Source: Ruegeria sp. PrR005 (GTDB lineage: Bacteria > Pseudomonadota > Alphaproteobacteria > Rhodobacterales > Rhodobacteraceae). From it: a stretch of DNA of 64,000 nt. The DNA lies in assembly GCF_010500245.1 (NCBI RefSeq), contig NZ_JAAGOX010000015.1, positions 1-64,000 on the forward strand, written 5' to 3'. Positions 24,669 to 34,024 of the stretch are shown here, piece by piece. Each line of letters starts with the position of its first letter. Positions within the stretch are counted from its first letter, which is position 1. Below the pieces are notes generated by a model that saw only the letters and a list, made by a program, of their open reading frames with translations, was not told the DNA's origin and searched no databases. Position numbers and translations under genes: made by a program.

Positions 24669-25463
24669 ATGGCCCAGACAGCGGAAGAAGCGCAAAAACC
24701 CGATTACGACGAACACGCGATCACATTCCTTGAGCTTCTATGGGGCAAAGGACATTTGTCCCCGGGCGGCACCGACGAGGTGGATCGGATTGTTGCAGAT
24801 ATCGATTTTGCCGGTCTGCGGGTGCTGGATATCGGGTGCGGATCAGGCGGCAACGCCTTGCATCTGGCACGAACGAGGTCCCTGAAAACCATCGTAGGCT
24901 TTGATGTCGAGGGGACTGTGGTCGAGGTCGCGACCCGCCGCGCGAGAGAGGAGGGGTTTGGCGATCGCGCCAGTTTCGTCCGGGCCGATCCCGGGCGTTT
25001 GCCGTTCGATGACGGTGTTTTCGATCTGGTCTTCTCCAAGGACTCTTTGCTGCACGTTCCCGACAAGGATGCGCTTGCTGCCGAGATCTATCGTGTCCTT
25101 GCCCCTTGCGGGCAGGTTGCTGTTGGCGACTGGATGATCGGCCATGATGGCCCCATGTCGCCTGAGATGGCAGCCTATGTCGCGGCCGAGGATCTGGGTT
25201 TCGCGATGGGGTCGCCGGACCGCTATCGTACCGCCATGGAAGGCGCTGGGTTCACCGACGTCCGGGTCATTTCCCGCAACCCGTGGTATCTGGAGCGCGC
25301 AAGGGCCGAGTTGAAGGAGTTGAAACATACTCGGTACGCCGAGTTCTGTGCCGCCTGTGGCAAGGATTACATCGACTATCAGATCAACACCTGGACATTG
25401 ATGATCAGCGTTCTCGAAACTGGCGAGCATTGCCCATCGCATCTGTTTGCGCGGAAACCATGA
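24669..25463 (+). CDS. SAM-dependent methyltransferase (class I)
   Basis: A 264-residue soluble enzyme. Motif I LDIGCGSGGNALHLA near residue 57 binds SAM; the following VGFDVE, RADPGRLPFDDGVFDLVFSKDSLLHV and VLAPCGQVAVGDW are motifs II-IV of the UbiE/phosphoethanolamine N-methyltransferase group. The small-molecule target is probably an amine or phosphobase, but this is inference. The ATG at 24669 has AAGGA 9-10 nt upstream. It is divergent from the second oxygenase and shares the operator region, so it may be part of the same regulon. Confidence 0.87.
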   Translation: MAQTAEEAQKPDYDEHAITFLELLWGKGHLSPGGTDEVDRIVADIDFAGLRVLDIGCGSGGNALHLARTRSLKTIVGFDVEGTVVEVATRRAREEGFGDRASFVRADPGRLPFDDGVFDLVFSKDSLLHVPDKDALAAEIYRVLAPCGQVAVGDWMIGHDGPMSPEMAAYVAAEDLGFAMGSPDRYRTAMEGAGFTDVRVISRNPWYLERARAELKELKHTRYAEFCAACGKDYIDYQINTWTLMISVLETGEHCPSHLFARKP

Positions 25464-25718
25464 TGCGCTTTGAGGATCTTTCCGAATTGTAGGACTAACT
25501 GACCCGTCATCCGCAGACGTGTTATCTTGACACGTTTGTGATCGACCAGGGCGGGAATGCGATCGGTAAGAGACTGCCGGTTGCGCAATTGGCCGGAATC
25601 CTTGAACGGGGCACTCTGGTATTTGGCGCAATGCAACTGGTCGATGTCATGGGCACCACGACCGATCCGATGGGGCATGTCAGCGACTCGCAGGCCGGAC
25701 ATAAGGCCCGGCCAATGT
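25464..25718. other. Convergent intergenic stretch with an unidentified short ORF
   Basis: This stretch of 255 bp lies between the methyltransferase stop and the end of the third oxygenase gene. A + strand frame from about 25494 to 25735 reads VIDQGGNAIGKRLPVAQL and GTLVFGAMQLVDVMGTTTDP, with GC-rich codon use, but has no ribosome site or family match I recognise and overlaps the oxygenase end. It could be a remnant of a larger gene. No terminator is evident. Confidence 0.3.
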
Positions 25719-26843
25719 TCAATCGCCCAACCTAGCCAGAACCCAGTCGTGAAACCGCTTGATGTCAAACTCTTGCGGCATCAGGCGGCCGCCCTGGAAT
25801 CGGGAAACACGAAGCCCCCTTTGGTTCATCTCGCAGGCGGCACCGTCCTCTTCCAACACGGCGGCCGCAAAATCGACGACATTGTCCAGATCGAAGCCGG
25901 GAGCGGCCAGGGTCTCGGGCAAGAAAAGCCATTCCGCCTTCAGCCGCGTGCGTTCGGGTGAAACCGGCGTCAGCGAGACGATGCGCACGTAATCGACGTG
26001 CGCGACGATGAACGCGGTTGGATAGATCGTGACAAAGGTGTGTCCGGCCGCGCGTTCCACCGCGGACAGGTCGGGAAACACAGGCCCGCAGGGTTGACCA
26101 TTGATCGTCCAGGTTTCTGTGCCGGGCTCCAGAATCGGACCGTCGTAGGGTGTTCCGCTGGCTTCCTCGGCGGACATTATTCCTTGCTTGTAGACCGGAA
26201 CCCGCTTGCTGAGCGAAGGGTGAATGCCTGGGCAATGCAGGCATTCATTGTAGTTTTCCCAAAAGACTTTCCAGTTGCAGGCCAGTTCGATGTCTCGGGA
26301 ATGACCGGTTCCCAGCTGCTCCATTGGCCAGTTGTCCAGGGCGGCAAGGCCCAGATCCGGTGCGAATTCGGGTGGTGTTTCGTCAAGGCACAGGAACAGG
26401 CAACCGTTCCAGACCTTGTGCGAGACCGGGATCAACCCGTGTGCGTCCCTGTCGAAATCATCCGTAGGGGTTGCATATGCGGTCGACCTGAGGCGGCCCT
26501 CCATGTCAAAGGACCAGGCGTGATAGGGGCAGGAGATGAGCTTGCCGTTATAGGCCCTGTCCTGCACTCCGCAAAGCTCTGACCCGCGATGAGGACAGAC
26601 GTTCAGAAACGCGGAAATATCGTTGCCTTGACCGCGCGCGACCATGACCGGCTGACCGGCGATCTCGACCCGGCGCAGAGTGTTTTCCGGAAGGTCTGAA
26701 AGACGCCCGGCATAGGCCCATTCCCTGTGCCAGATCTTCTCCCGTTCTCTCTCAAACCAGGTCTGTTCGTAATACGCGGTCGGAGGCAGCGAAGCCGGGC
26801 AATTCTTTAGCAATGGTGATGAGAACACGGGCGGATGAGACAT
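25719..26843 (-). CDS. Rieske-type aromatic-ring-hydroxylating oxygenase, alpha subunit 3
   Basis: A 374-residue oxygenase with CPHRGSE...CPYHAW near residues 84-105 and the iron motif NYNECLHCPGIHP near 196-208. It is shorter than the other two and of the GbcA/carnitine-oxygenase-like type. It is transcribed alone on the minus strand, 81 bp from the end of the T6SS kinase gene, so it is the last gene of the catabolic region. No copy of the TetR operator is visible upstream. Confidence 0.9.
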   Translation of the reverse strand: MSHPPVFSSPLLKNCPASLPPTAYYEQTWFEREREKIWHREWAYAGRLSDLPENTLRRVEIAGQPVMVARGQGNDISAFLNVCPHRGSELCGVQDRAYNGKLISCPYHAWSFDMEGRLRSTAYATPTDDFDRDAHGLIPVSHKVWNGCLFLCLDETPPEFAPDLGLAALDNWPMEQLGTGHSRDIELACNWKVFWENYNECLHCPGIHPSLSKRVPVYKQGIMSAEEASGTPYDGPILEPGTETWTINGQPCGPVFPDLSAVERAAGHTFVTIYPTAFIVAHVDYVRIVSLTPVSPERTRLKAEWLFLPETLAAPGFDLDNVVDFAAAVLEEDGAACEMNQRGLRVSRFQGGRLMPQEFDIKRFHDWVLARLGD

Positions 26844-26924
26844 GGTTTACCCCTAGATTGCTCTCCACAGCGTAAGACCCTGCGCCATTCGGCGGCAAGA
26901 AAAACCGTGCCTAATCTGTCCGGC

Positions 26925-29015
26925 CTACTGCCGCGCCTCGATGATCCGGCTGGCAAAGCCAATGATATCAGTTTCGCGACCTTGCAACGCTTCGGCCAAG
27001 GCTTCGGACACAGAAGAAACGCTTTCATCTCTTGGACGGCGCATGTCGAAGAGAGGCGTCCGGCTGAGGATGGCGATGACTTCGCTCTTGCCATAGTCCC
27101 CTTCGGTGACTTGCATGGCCAGGCGGCTGTTGTCCTGTTGAAACTCGGGGATAGACCAAAGAACACGGATGTCTCTCAGCCCATTGTTGATCGTTCCAAG
27201 CCCGCTCAGATCGTGTTCGGTTCGCGATATGTTGGGTAACACGTGAAAGACCTTGCCTGTGTTGTCCACCACCATCACCCACAGCGAGCCCTCGGTTGAG
27301 GCGGGGATCCGAATGTCGACCACGGGGTTCTCGCCGGTATGAAAAACCCCGGACAAGGATGTCTCCCCGCTGGCCCCATCGGCGAGGCGAATTGACAAGG
27401 CTTCGGCCGGAGTCGGAGGAAGAACCGCGCGGATGGCGCACAGGTCGGGATTGAGAACGGTGATGTCCAGACGCAAATCCCGGTCCCCGATCTGGGGTTT
27501 CAGGAACTCTCGGATGATAGTGCTATCCTCTGGCTGTTCCACATCGCCGGAAAGAGTAATCGGGTCGCCCAGCTTATATGTGGCCTCCAGGCCGGCCGCT
27601 TGGTTCAGCGGGCCACAAGTGGTCAGGGGTGCGATCAGTTCCTGTATCTGTTGCGCAGTCAGGGTCACTGGGCCGGCTGTCAAATCGGTGCGGACCGAAA
27701 AACCCGACATCTGCTGCCATTCATTGATCCGCGTTTGCAGGTCGTCCCGGAGCGATGTATTGGGCGCAAGGCCCGTCAGCGATGCCTGGGTGTCTTCGAC
27801 CTTGAGCTGCCATTCCTCAAGACGGGCGGAAAGCGCCAGCAACTCTTCGATTTTCCCGGGCCAGTCCGGTGAAGGCATCCCTTGGGCCAATTCGATTTCG
27901 CTGGTTTTGAGCGCTGTCCCGGCGATCCGACTGGCCGCTGTGTTGAGGGCGTTTCCCGTTTCGGCATCCGGGGCGTTCGCCGCAAGGGTCAACTCGCCAC
28001 CCGTGAAACTGGCGGCCACGCTGTAGGGCGAGGCAATCGGCAATGGCGGCGGGAACAGACGATCCTTGTACAAAATGTATCCCACTGCCACCGCACCCGC
28101 GGTCAGGCCCAGTACAAGGGTGGTGATCAGCCCTTTGGCGCGCTTGCCGCCGTTTTCGTCACGGTCCTTTCTGGCCTTGGTTTCCGGCTTCAGAACCGCA
28201 TCCAGGCGCTTGAGTGCGTCGCGGGCCGAGGCAGGGCGGTCCTCCAGCTTCGGAGCGCTCAGCCAGTCGATCACCCCCTTGAGCGGCTCTTGCAGCCGCG
28301 AGGTGTCCAGCGGTTGCTGCTTGCGTCTGATGATCTCGCCCGGAGTCGTGCCGACATCGGGGATTTCACCTTTGGCCGCTGCCAGGATCGAGGCTCCCAG
28401 GGCATAGAAATCGGTCCGGAATTCGGACCTCCCGTCCAATTGTTCCGGAGCCGCAAACTCGTATTTTCCGGCGAAGTCGTTGCCGACGATGGTGCGGGCG
28501 TCGGCAGAGGTGTCCTTGGCAATCCCGAAGTCGATAATGGTGGCACGTTCGGCTTCACCGCCGCGCAGGATGATGTTGTCCGGTGACAGGTCTCGATGAA
28601 CGATGCCCTGCGCGTGCGTGGCTTCGAGCCCTTCCAGAACCCGATGCACGATGATCATCAATTCGCGATCAGTGGGGCGGCGTTCGAACATCACATCATT
28701 CAGCGACGGTCCGTCAATGTAGTCCATCACCAAGAAGACCTGGCCAGTGTCCGCCTTTGAACAATCGGCATAACGAACCACCGCGTCATTCACGATGCTG
28801 CGCATCTCTTCTTCGCGCTTCATCAGTTCCAGATAATCGTCATTGCCCGAAAACCGGGCATTCAGCGCCTTGATGGCGAAACTGCGTCCGGTGATCTGGT
28901 TCCGAGCAAGATAGACCTCGCCCGTTCCGCCACGCCCCAGGACGCCCTGGATCTCGTAAGTATTGTTCAGAACCTGCCCTGGGCGGAACATGTCGGAGGG
29001 CAGCGGATCGATCAT
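26925..29015 (-). CDS. ppkA: Serine/threonine protein kinase PpkA-like, T6SS-associated
   Basis: A 696-residue membrane kinase. Residues 15-275 form the kinase domain: glycine loop GRGGTGEVYLAR, Lys in FAIKAL, catalytic HRDLSPDN, IIDFGIAKD and APEQ. One membrane helix follows (about 293-315, LITTLVLGLTAGAVAVGYILY), then a long outer region whose last 200 residues (VVDIRIPASTEGSLWVMVVDNTGKVFHVLPN) resemble the DUF4384-like domain of the TonB-like protein at 39.3 kb. The ATG at 29015 has GGAG upstream; the frame extends 17 codons further. With PppA, TagH (FHA) and TagF it forms a threonine-phosphorylation switch for T6SS firing. It is divergent from clpV. Confidence 0.92.
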   Translation of the reverse strand: MIDPLPSDMFRPGQVLNNTYEIQGVLGRGGTGEVYLARNQITGRSFAIKALNARFSGNDDYLELMKREEEMRSIVNDAVVRYADCSKADTGQVFLVMDYIDGPSLNDVMFERRPTDRELMIIVHRVLEGLEATHAQGIVHRDLSPDNIILRGGEAERATIIDFGIAKDTSADARTIVGNDFAGKYEFAAPEQLDGRSEFRTDFYALGASILAAAKGEIPDVGTTPGEIIRRKQQPLDTSRLQEPLKGVIDWLSAPKLEDRPASARDALKRLDAVLKPETKARKDRDENGGKRAKGLITTLVLGLTAGAVAVGYILYKDRLFPPPLPIASPYSVAASFTGGELTLAANAPDAETGNALNTAASRIAGTALKTSEIELAQGMPSPDWPGKIEELLALSARLEEWQLKVEDTQASLTGLAPNTSLRDDLQTRINEWQQMSGFSVRTDLTAGPVTLTAQQIQELIAPLTTCGPLNQAAGLEATYKLGDPITLSGDVEQPEDSTIIREFLKPQIGDRDLRLDITVLNPDLCAIRAVLPPTPAEALSIRLADGASGETSLSGVFHTGENPVVDIRIPASTEGSLWVMVVDNTGKVFHVLPNISRTEHDLSGLGTINNGLRDIRVLWSIPEFQQDNSRLAMQVTEGDYGKSEVIAILSRTPLFDMRRPRDESVSSVSEALAEALQGRETDIIGFASRIIEARQ

Positions 29016-29160
29016 CTGAGAGACTCCGTAAGCTGAGGCAGGTTCCAAGAAAAAATGTCGATTCAATCGGAAATCCGGCTTACACTTACCGGAATAGCAA
29101 TGTGTCGATTATTTCACCGGAACTTGGTTCCAACAACATTTTTCAGAAACGAGGTCTGGC

Positions 29161-31890
29161 ATGGCGGCACGCGCTGCGCAGGGGACAGTCAAGCGCAAGG
29201 AACTTGTGGGCAAACTTAACCCGGTTTGTCTGAAAGCGTTTTCAGCTGCGGCACAAGCGGCCAAGAGACGCGGCAATCCCTATGTCGAACTGGTGCATTT
29301 TGTTACCGCGCTGGCCGATAGCGAAAGATCCGATTTTGCCCTGTTGCTGGAAGCGGCGGGTGTGGACCGTGGCAAGCTCGAAGGCGATATGCTGCGGGCA
29401 ACAGATGCGCTGCCGCATGGTGCGGGATCGGTCGAAGAATTTTCCGATCATATCTTCCGCGCCATTCAAGAGGCCTGGAACTTTGGCTCGCTGGAGTTCG
29501 GAGACGACCAGATTCGCTCTGCCTACATCCTGCTCGCGGCCTTGCAGACGCCCGTCCTCGAAGGGTTGCTGTTCAAGATCAGTCTGGAGTTCGATAAGCT
29601 GGATGCCAGCGCCATGTCCGGGCAACTCGACGATCTGCTGGCGGCGTCATTGGAAAGAACCGGCGATGCCGCAGGCGATGCACCCAAGGCGAAACCAAAA
29701 CCGGGCGGGCAGACGGCGTTGTCGCAATATGCTGTCAACCTGACAGAGCGCGCGCGCGGCGGCAAGATGGACCCGGTGGTGGGCCGAGACGCCGAAATTC
29801 GCCAGATCATCGACATCCTGATGCGGCGCAAGCAGAACAACCCGATCCTGACCGGCGAGGCGGGGGTGGGCAAGACCGCTGTGGTCGAAGGATTCGCCCA
29901 GCGTCTGGCCAAGGGTGACGTGCCGCCGCAATTGAAAAACGTCGAATTGCAGATGCTGGATATAGGGCTGATGCAGGCCGGTGCCTCGGTCAAGGGCGAA
30001 TTCGAAAAGCGTCTGAAATCGGTTATTGAAGAGGTGCAGAGTTCAGACGTCCCGATCATCCTGTTCATCGACGAGGCGCATACGCTGATCGGGGCAGGTG
30101 GGGCGGCTGGTACCGGGGATGCTGCCAACCTGCTGAAACCGCCGCTGGCACGGGGCGAGTTGCGGACCATCGCGGCAACCACTTGGGCCGAGTACAAGCA
30201 ACATATCGAACCTGATCCGGCCTTGACCCGTCGTTTCCAGGTCGTGAAGGTCGAAGAGCCTTCCGAGGCCAATGCGGTGCTGATGTGTCGGGGTGTGGCG
30301 GGTGTTCTGGAAAAACACCATCAGGTCGAGGTTCTGGACGAGGCGATCGAGGCCGCCGTTGCCATGTCGCATCGCTACATCCCAAGCCGACAATTGCCGG
30401 ACAAGGCGATCAGCCTGCTCGATACCGCCTGTGCCCGGGTTGCGGTTTCGCAGCATGCGACACCGGCCGAGGTTGAGGATATCGACCGCCGGCTTGCCGC
30501 GCTGGAGATCGAACAGGGCATTATCGAACGCGAAGAGGCCATCGGGATTGACGTGAGCGAACGCAAGTCGGATGTCGAAGCCGCGCTCGAAGCCGCACGG
30601 GCGGACATGGATGCCGCGAATGCGCGCTGGGAGGCGGAAAAGGGGTTGGTTGCCGATATCCTCGACCTGCGCGCCCAACTGCGTCGGGCTGGTGCGGCAT
30701 TGGATGACACCGGCGTGGTTGGCGATGCGCCGGTTGTTGAGGCATCGGGACCCGAGGCCGAAGACGAAGTGACGGAAGCAACGGAAGAAACCCCATTCGA
30801 CCGCGAGGAAACGCTGACCACCTTGCGGGAACGGATGGTCGAGCTTGCCAAGGCGCAGGGTGAAAACCCGTTGATCCTGCCTTCGGTAGACAGGATGGCG
30901 GTTGCCTCGGTGGTGCAGGATTGGACCGGCATTCCGATGGGTCGGATGCTGGCCAGCCAGGCCGAGCGCGCTCTGAATCTGGCTGCGGCCCTGACCGAAC
31001 GGGTCGTCGGGCAGGATCACGCGATGGAGATGATCGCAAACCGCATCCAGACCTCCTCTGCCGGGCTGAAGGCGCCCGAAAAACCGGTTGGCGTGTTCCT
31101 GCTGTGCGGGCCGTCGGGTGTGGGCAAGACCGAGACCGCGCTGGCAATTGCCGAGCAAATGTTTGGCGGAGAAGACAACCTTATCTCGATCAACATGAGC
31201 GAGTATCAGGAGGCGCATACTGTCAGCACCCTGAAAGGGGCGCCGCCGGGATATGTCGGATATGGAAAAGGCGGGGTGTTGACCGAAGCAGTGCGTCGCA
31301 GACCCTATTCCGTCGTTTTGCTGGATGAGGTTGAGAAAGCGCATCCGGATGTGCACGAGATCTTTTTCCAGGTCTTCGACAAGGGGATGATGGACGACAG
31401 CGAGGGTCGCCGGATCGACTTCAAAAACACCCTGATCCTTTTGACTTCGAATGTCGGGTCTGAAGAGATCATGGCGATGACAGAGGATGGGGCCAAGACC
31501 GCAGATCAAGAGGAGTTGACCGCCTCCTTGCGGGCGCCCTTGCTCAAGGTTTTCCCGGCGGCTTTGCTGGGGCGGGTCGTCACAATCCCCTATTATCCAC
31601 TGTCGGATGCGATGATCGAGGCAATCGCAGGACACAAGCTGCGCTCGATCGCTAATCGGCTCGAGGCGGGCTACGATGCCGAACTTGTGCTAGGCGAGGG
31701 CGCAATGGATCTGATCAAGGCACGCTGTACCGAGATTGAAAGTGGCGGCCGGATGATCGACGCCATCCTGACCAATACGTTGATGCCGGAATTGAGCCGT
31801 CGCTTGTTGCAGGGACGGTTGAGCGGCGAGAGCTTTTCCAAGGTCACGGTCACCGGAGGTGAAAACGGTTTCGATTACGTTTTCGAATAG
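29161..31890 (+). CDS. tssH: T6SS sheath-recycling AAA+ ATPase ClpV (TssH)
   Basis: A 909-residue Clp/Hsp100 ATPase that takes apart contracted TssB/TssC sheath. It has an N-terminal Clp-N domain (residues 10-160), Walker A GEAGVGKTA at 233, Walker B LFIDEAHTLIGAG, a middle coiled-coil region (residues 435-560, acidic and alanine-rich), the second Walker A GPSGVGKTE at 650 with LLDEVEKAHPDV, and the ClpB-D2 C-terminus. The length is normal. It begins the + strand operon with the effector-related genes and is divided from ppkA by a 145-bp divergent promoter region. Confidence 0.95.
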   Translation: MAARAAQGTVKRKELVGKLNPVCLKAFSAAAQAAKRRGNPYVELVHFVTALADSERSDFALLLEAAGVDRGKLEGDMLRATDALPHGAGSVEEFSDHIFRAIQEAWNFGSLEFGDDQIRSAYILLAALQTPVLEGLLFKISLEFDKLDASAMSGQLDDLLAASLERTGDAAGDAPKAKPKPGGQTALSQYAVNLTERARGGKMDPVVGRDAEIRQIIDILMRRKQNNPILTGEAGVGKTAVVEGFAQRLAKGDVPPQLKNVELQMLDIGLMQAGASVKGEFEKRLKSVIEEVQSSDVPIILFIDEAHTLIGAGGAAGTGDAANLLKPPLARGELRTIAATTWAEYKQHIEPDPALTRRFQVVKVEEPSEANAVLMCRGVAGVLEKHHQVEVLDEAIEAAVAMSHRYIPSRQLPDKAISLLDTACARVAVSQHATPAEVEDIDRRLAALEIEQGIIEREEAIGIDVSERKSDVEAALEAARADMDAANARWEAEKGLVADILDLRAQLRRAGAALDDTGVVGDAPVVEASGPEAEDEVTEATEETPFDREETLTTLRERMVELAKAQGENPLILPSVDRMAVASVVQDWTGIPMGRMLASQAERALNLAAALTERVVGQDHAMEMIANRIQTSSAGLKAPEKPVGVFLLCGPSGVGKTETALAIAEQMFGGEDNLISINMSEYQEAHTVSTLKGAPPGYVGYGKGGVLTEAVRRRPYSVVLLDEVEKAHPDVHEIFFQVFDKGMMDDSEGRRIDFKNTLILLTSNVGSEEIMAMTEDGAKTADQEELTASLRAPLLKVFPAALLGRVVTIPYYPLSDAMIEAIAGHKLRSIANRLEAGYDAELVLGEGAMDLIKARCTEIESGGRMIDAILTNTLMPELSRRLLQGRLSGESFSKVTVTGGENGFDYVFE

Positions 31891-31910
31891 GATTGGGTGC
31901 TGAGACCCTC

Positions 31911-32963
31911 ATGTGGTTGTTGTTCAACAATACCCCGTTTGCAGCCGACCGTGGCTGGACCCGCGATGAAAGCGGAGCTGAAACTTGGCTGGTGGTGATC
32001 AAGGGGACTTTTGAGGTAGCGCCGGACGGCGTGCAGTTTCCCGCAAACGACCAGCGTCAGGTCGCGTTATCCCCGGTCTATGAGGGGTCAGGCCCCACCG
32101 CGGAGTTGATAGAGGAAACCGATCTGAACATCTTCAAACCGCGCACGGACGTCTTTGTTGCAGGGCATGCTTATGCCCCCGGCGGCAGGGCGAAAGAGAG
32201 CGAATTGCGGTTGAAAGTTGCCGATATCGACAAGCGGGTCCGGGTGCTGGGCGATCGCAGCATGGGTGTCGGGCCAGTCGGATTGGCAATGAGTGCGCCA
32301 CGGGAATTCGACAAGATTCCGCTTAGCTGGCGGCGGGCCTATGGCGGTTGGGACCAGGACCCCGATAATCCGGGTTGGGAACCGGCGAATACCATTGGTA
32401 CCGGGTTCGCAACCGACGTAAACCGTCTGGCCGGAGGGAACGCGCCGAATTTTGAATACCCTGATGCGCCGTATACTGGACCTGAACGCGGCCGACCCGC
32501 CGGATTTGGCCCTGTTGCGCGGCACTGGATACCCAGGCTGAAATATGCCGGGACTTATGATGCGGTCTGGGAAAAAACCCGCGATCCGCTTCCGCCGGTT
32601 GATTTCGACCGGCAGTTCTATCAGGCGGCCCCGCGCGATCAGCAAAGCGAACAACCACTCGTTGGCTACGAACATGTTCGCATGGGGAACTTCACCTCGG
32701 ACGGTTTCTGGCAATTTCTGTTGCCGCGCCTCAGTTTTGACATCGTGACCGAGTTCTACAATCGGCCCACCCGGCGCAGCGACGTCCAGATACATACTGT
32801 ATGGCTTTACCCCGACGAACGGCGTTTCTCTGTAGTTTGGTTATCTGCACTACCGGTTCCCTATGATGAGGAACGGTTGAAATCGACAACGGTATCCTTG
32901 CGCACCCGAGTCGGCGTTCCCGACTCGATCCGGCGGACCGGCGTCTGGCTGGGGGCGGCATGA
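31911..32963 (+). CDS. DUF2169 T6SS effector-delivery accessory protein
   Basis: A 350-residue cytoplasmic protein of the DUF2169 family, recognised by NNTPFAADRGWTRDESG at the start, WLVVIKGTFEVAPDG, RKVAxxD-like sequences and PLSWRRAYGGWDQDPDNP in the middle. These proteins accompany PAAR-type effectors and probably act as loading adaptors. It starts at the ATG at 31911, 21 bp after clpV; an in-frame TTG at 31893 is not supported. It overlaps the next gene by 4 bp (ATGA). It may help place the DUF4150 effector on the VgrG spike. Confidence 0.87.
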   Translation: MWLLFNNTPFAADRGWTRDESGAETWLVVIKGTFEVAPDGVQFPANDQRQVALSPVYEGSGPTAELIEETDLNIFKPRTDVFVAGHAYAPGGRAKESELRLKVADIDKRVRVLGDRSMGVGPVGLAMSAPREFDKIPLSWRRAYGGWDQDPDNPGWEPANTIGTGFATDVNRLAGGNAPNFEYPDAPYTGPERGRPAGFGPVARHWIPRLKYAGTYDAVWEKTRDPLPPVDFDRQFYQAAPRDQQSEQPLVGYEHVRMGNFTSDGFWQFLLPRLSFDIVTEFYNRPTRRSDVQIHTVWLYPDERRFSVVWLSALPVPYDEERLKSTTVSLRTRVGVPDSIRRTGVWLGAA

Positions 32964-34024
32964 TGGCCGGCGAAGTCGTCATCATCTCGGCCGGGGCGCG
33001 GACACCATTGGGGTTTTCACTGCCGGCCAGCGCTGCGGCTGTCCGGGCCGGTATCTCGGTGATTGGCGACCATCCGTTCATGATAGACCGGTTCGGCCAG
33101 CCGATGAAGGTGACGCGGGATACCGCGCTCGAACCTTTCGCGTCGGGAATTGACCGTGAAGTTGAACTGGCCTGCTCGGCAGCTCTGGAGGCTCTGAAAC
33201 CGGTTCTTGAAAACCCAAGTAAGCCCGATATGACGATCATGATGTCGACCGGGGAAAACCGACCTGGAAAATCGCTTTCCCATACGGATTTGGTTTACAA
33301 AGGTTTGTGTGACCGACTTACCGCATATGTCGGACCGTCCCGCGGCGGTTCCATCGACGAAGGGCATTCCGGAGGTCTGATCGCGATGCATCACGCTGCA
33401 CACGCCTTGGCTTCACGACAAGCGGAACTTTGTCTGGTCGGTGGAATTGACAGCTATCTGGTTCCGGAAACGCTGGAATGGTTGGATGAAGGCGAGCGGC
33501 TGCATTCCGAAGGGAACAAATATGGGTTTTGCCCGGGCGAGGGGGCCGGTTTCTGCTTGATGGCGCGAAAGGACACCGCAGACAGGTTGGGGTTGCGTCC
33601 AATGTTGACGGTCGTGGCAACGGCAACAGCCAAGGAGGAAAACCTGGTCGGCACCGAAACCATCTGCCTGGGCGAAGGGCTTGGGTCCGTGCTGGCCGCG
33701 CTTCGGACATCTTTGCCAGACCCAGAGCAACCGGTTGATCGCATTCTCTGCGACATGAACGGCGAACGCTACAGGGGCAATGAATACGGTTTTGCGGTGA
33801 TGCGGAGTTCAGGGCTGTTCCGTGATGCGGCCGGGTTCGAAACCCCAGCGGATTGCTGGGGTGATCTTGGGGCGGCAACCGGGCCAGCCTGCGTCGGGTT
33901 GGTCATGCAGGCGCACCAGCGAGGCTATGCTGGTGGGCCGCTGTCCGTGGTCTGGGGCAGTTCCGACAATGGCAGCCGGGCGGCTGTCATGCTGGCTTCG
34001 ACGACGGGAGGGGCCAATGCCTAG
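32960..34024 (+). CDS. Beta-ketoacyl-synthase-like protein, probably non-catalytic, T6SS-associated
   Basis: A 354-residue thiolase-fold protein: VVIISAGARTPLG at the N-terminus, AELCLVGGIDSYL near residue 158, GEGAGFCLM and SDNGSRAAVML at the C-terminus. At the position where ketosynthases carry the nucleophilic cysteine, this protein reads GSIDEGHSGGLIA, so the catalytic Cys is missing. It is found in T6SS loci next to DUF2169 and DUF4150 genes, and probably has a binding or folding role rather than fatty-acid synthesis. It overlaps both neighbours, implying translational coupling. Confidence 0.8.
   Translation: MMAGEVVIISAGARTPLGFSLPASAAAVRAGISVIGDHPFMIDRFGQPMKVTRDTALEPFASGIDREVELACSAALEALKPVLENPSKPDMTIMMSTGENRPGKSLSHTDLVYKGLCDRLTAYVGPSRGGSIDEGHSGGLIAMHHAAHALASRQAELCLVGGIDSYLVPETLEWLDEGERLHSEGNKYGFCPGEGAGFCLMARKDTADRLGLRPMLTVVATATAKEENLVGTETICLGEGLGSVLAALRTSLPDPEQPVDRILCDMNGERYRGNEYGFAVMRSSGLFRDAAGFETPADCWGDLGAATGPACVGLVMQAHQRGYAGGPLSVVWGSSDNGSRAAVMLASTTGGANA

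Noticed and set aside
30043-31635. A 530-codon minus-strand frame opposite clpV
   Set aside because: The clpV frame is intact with both AAA+ domains; the opposite frame shows no family signature and is rich in His, Arg and Gln, as expected from reverse reading.
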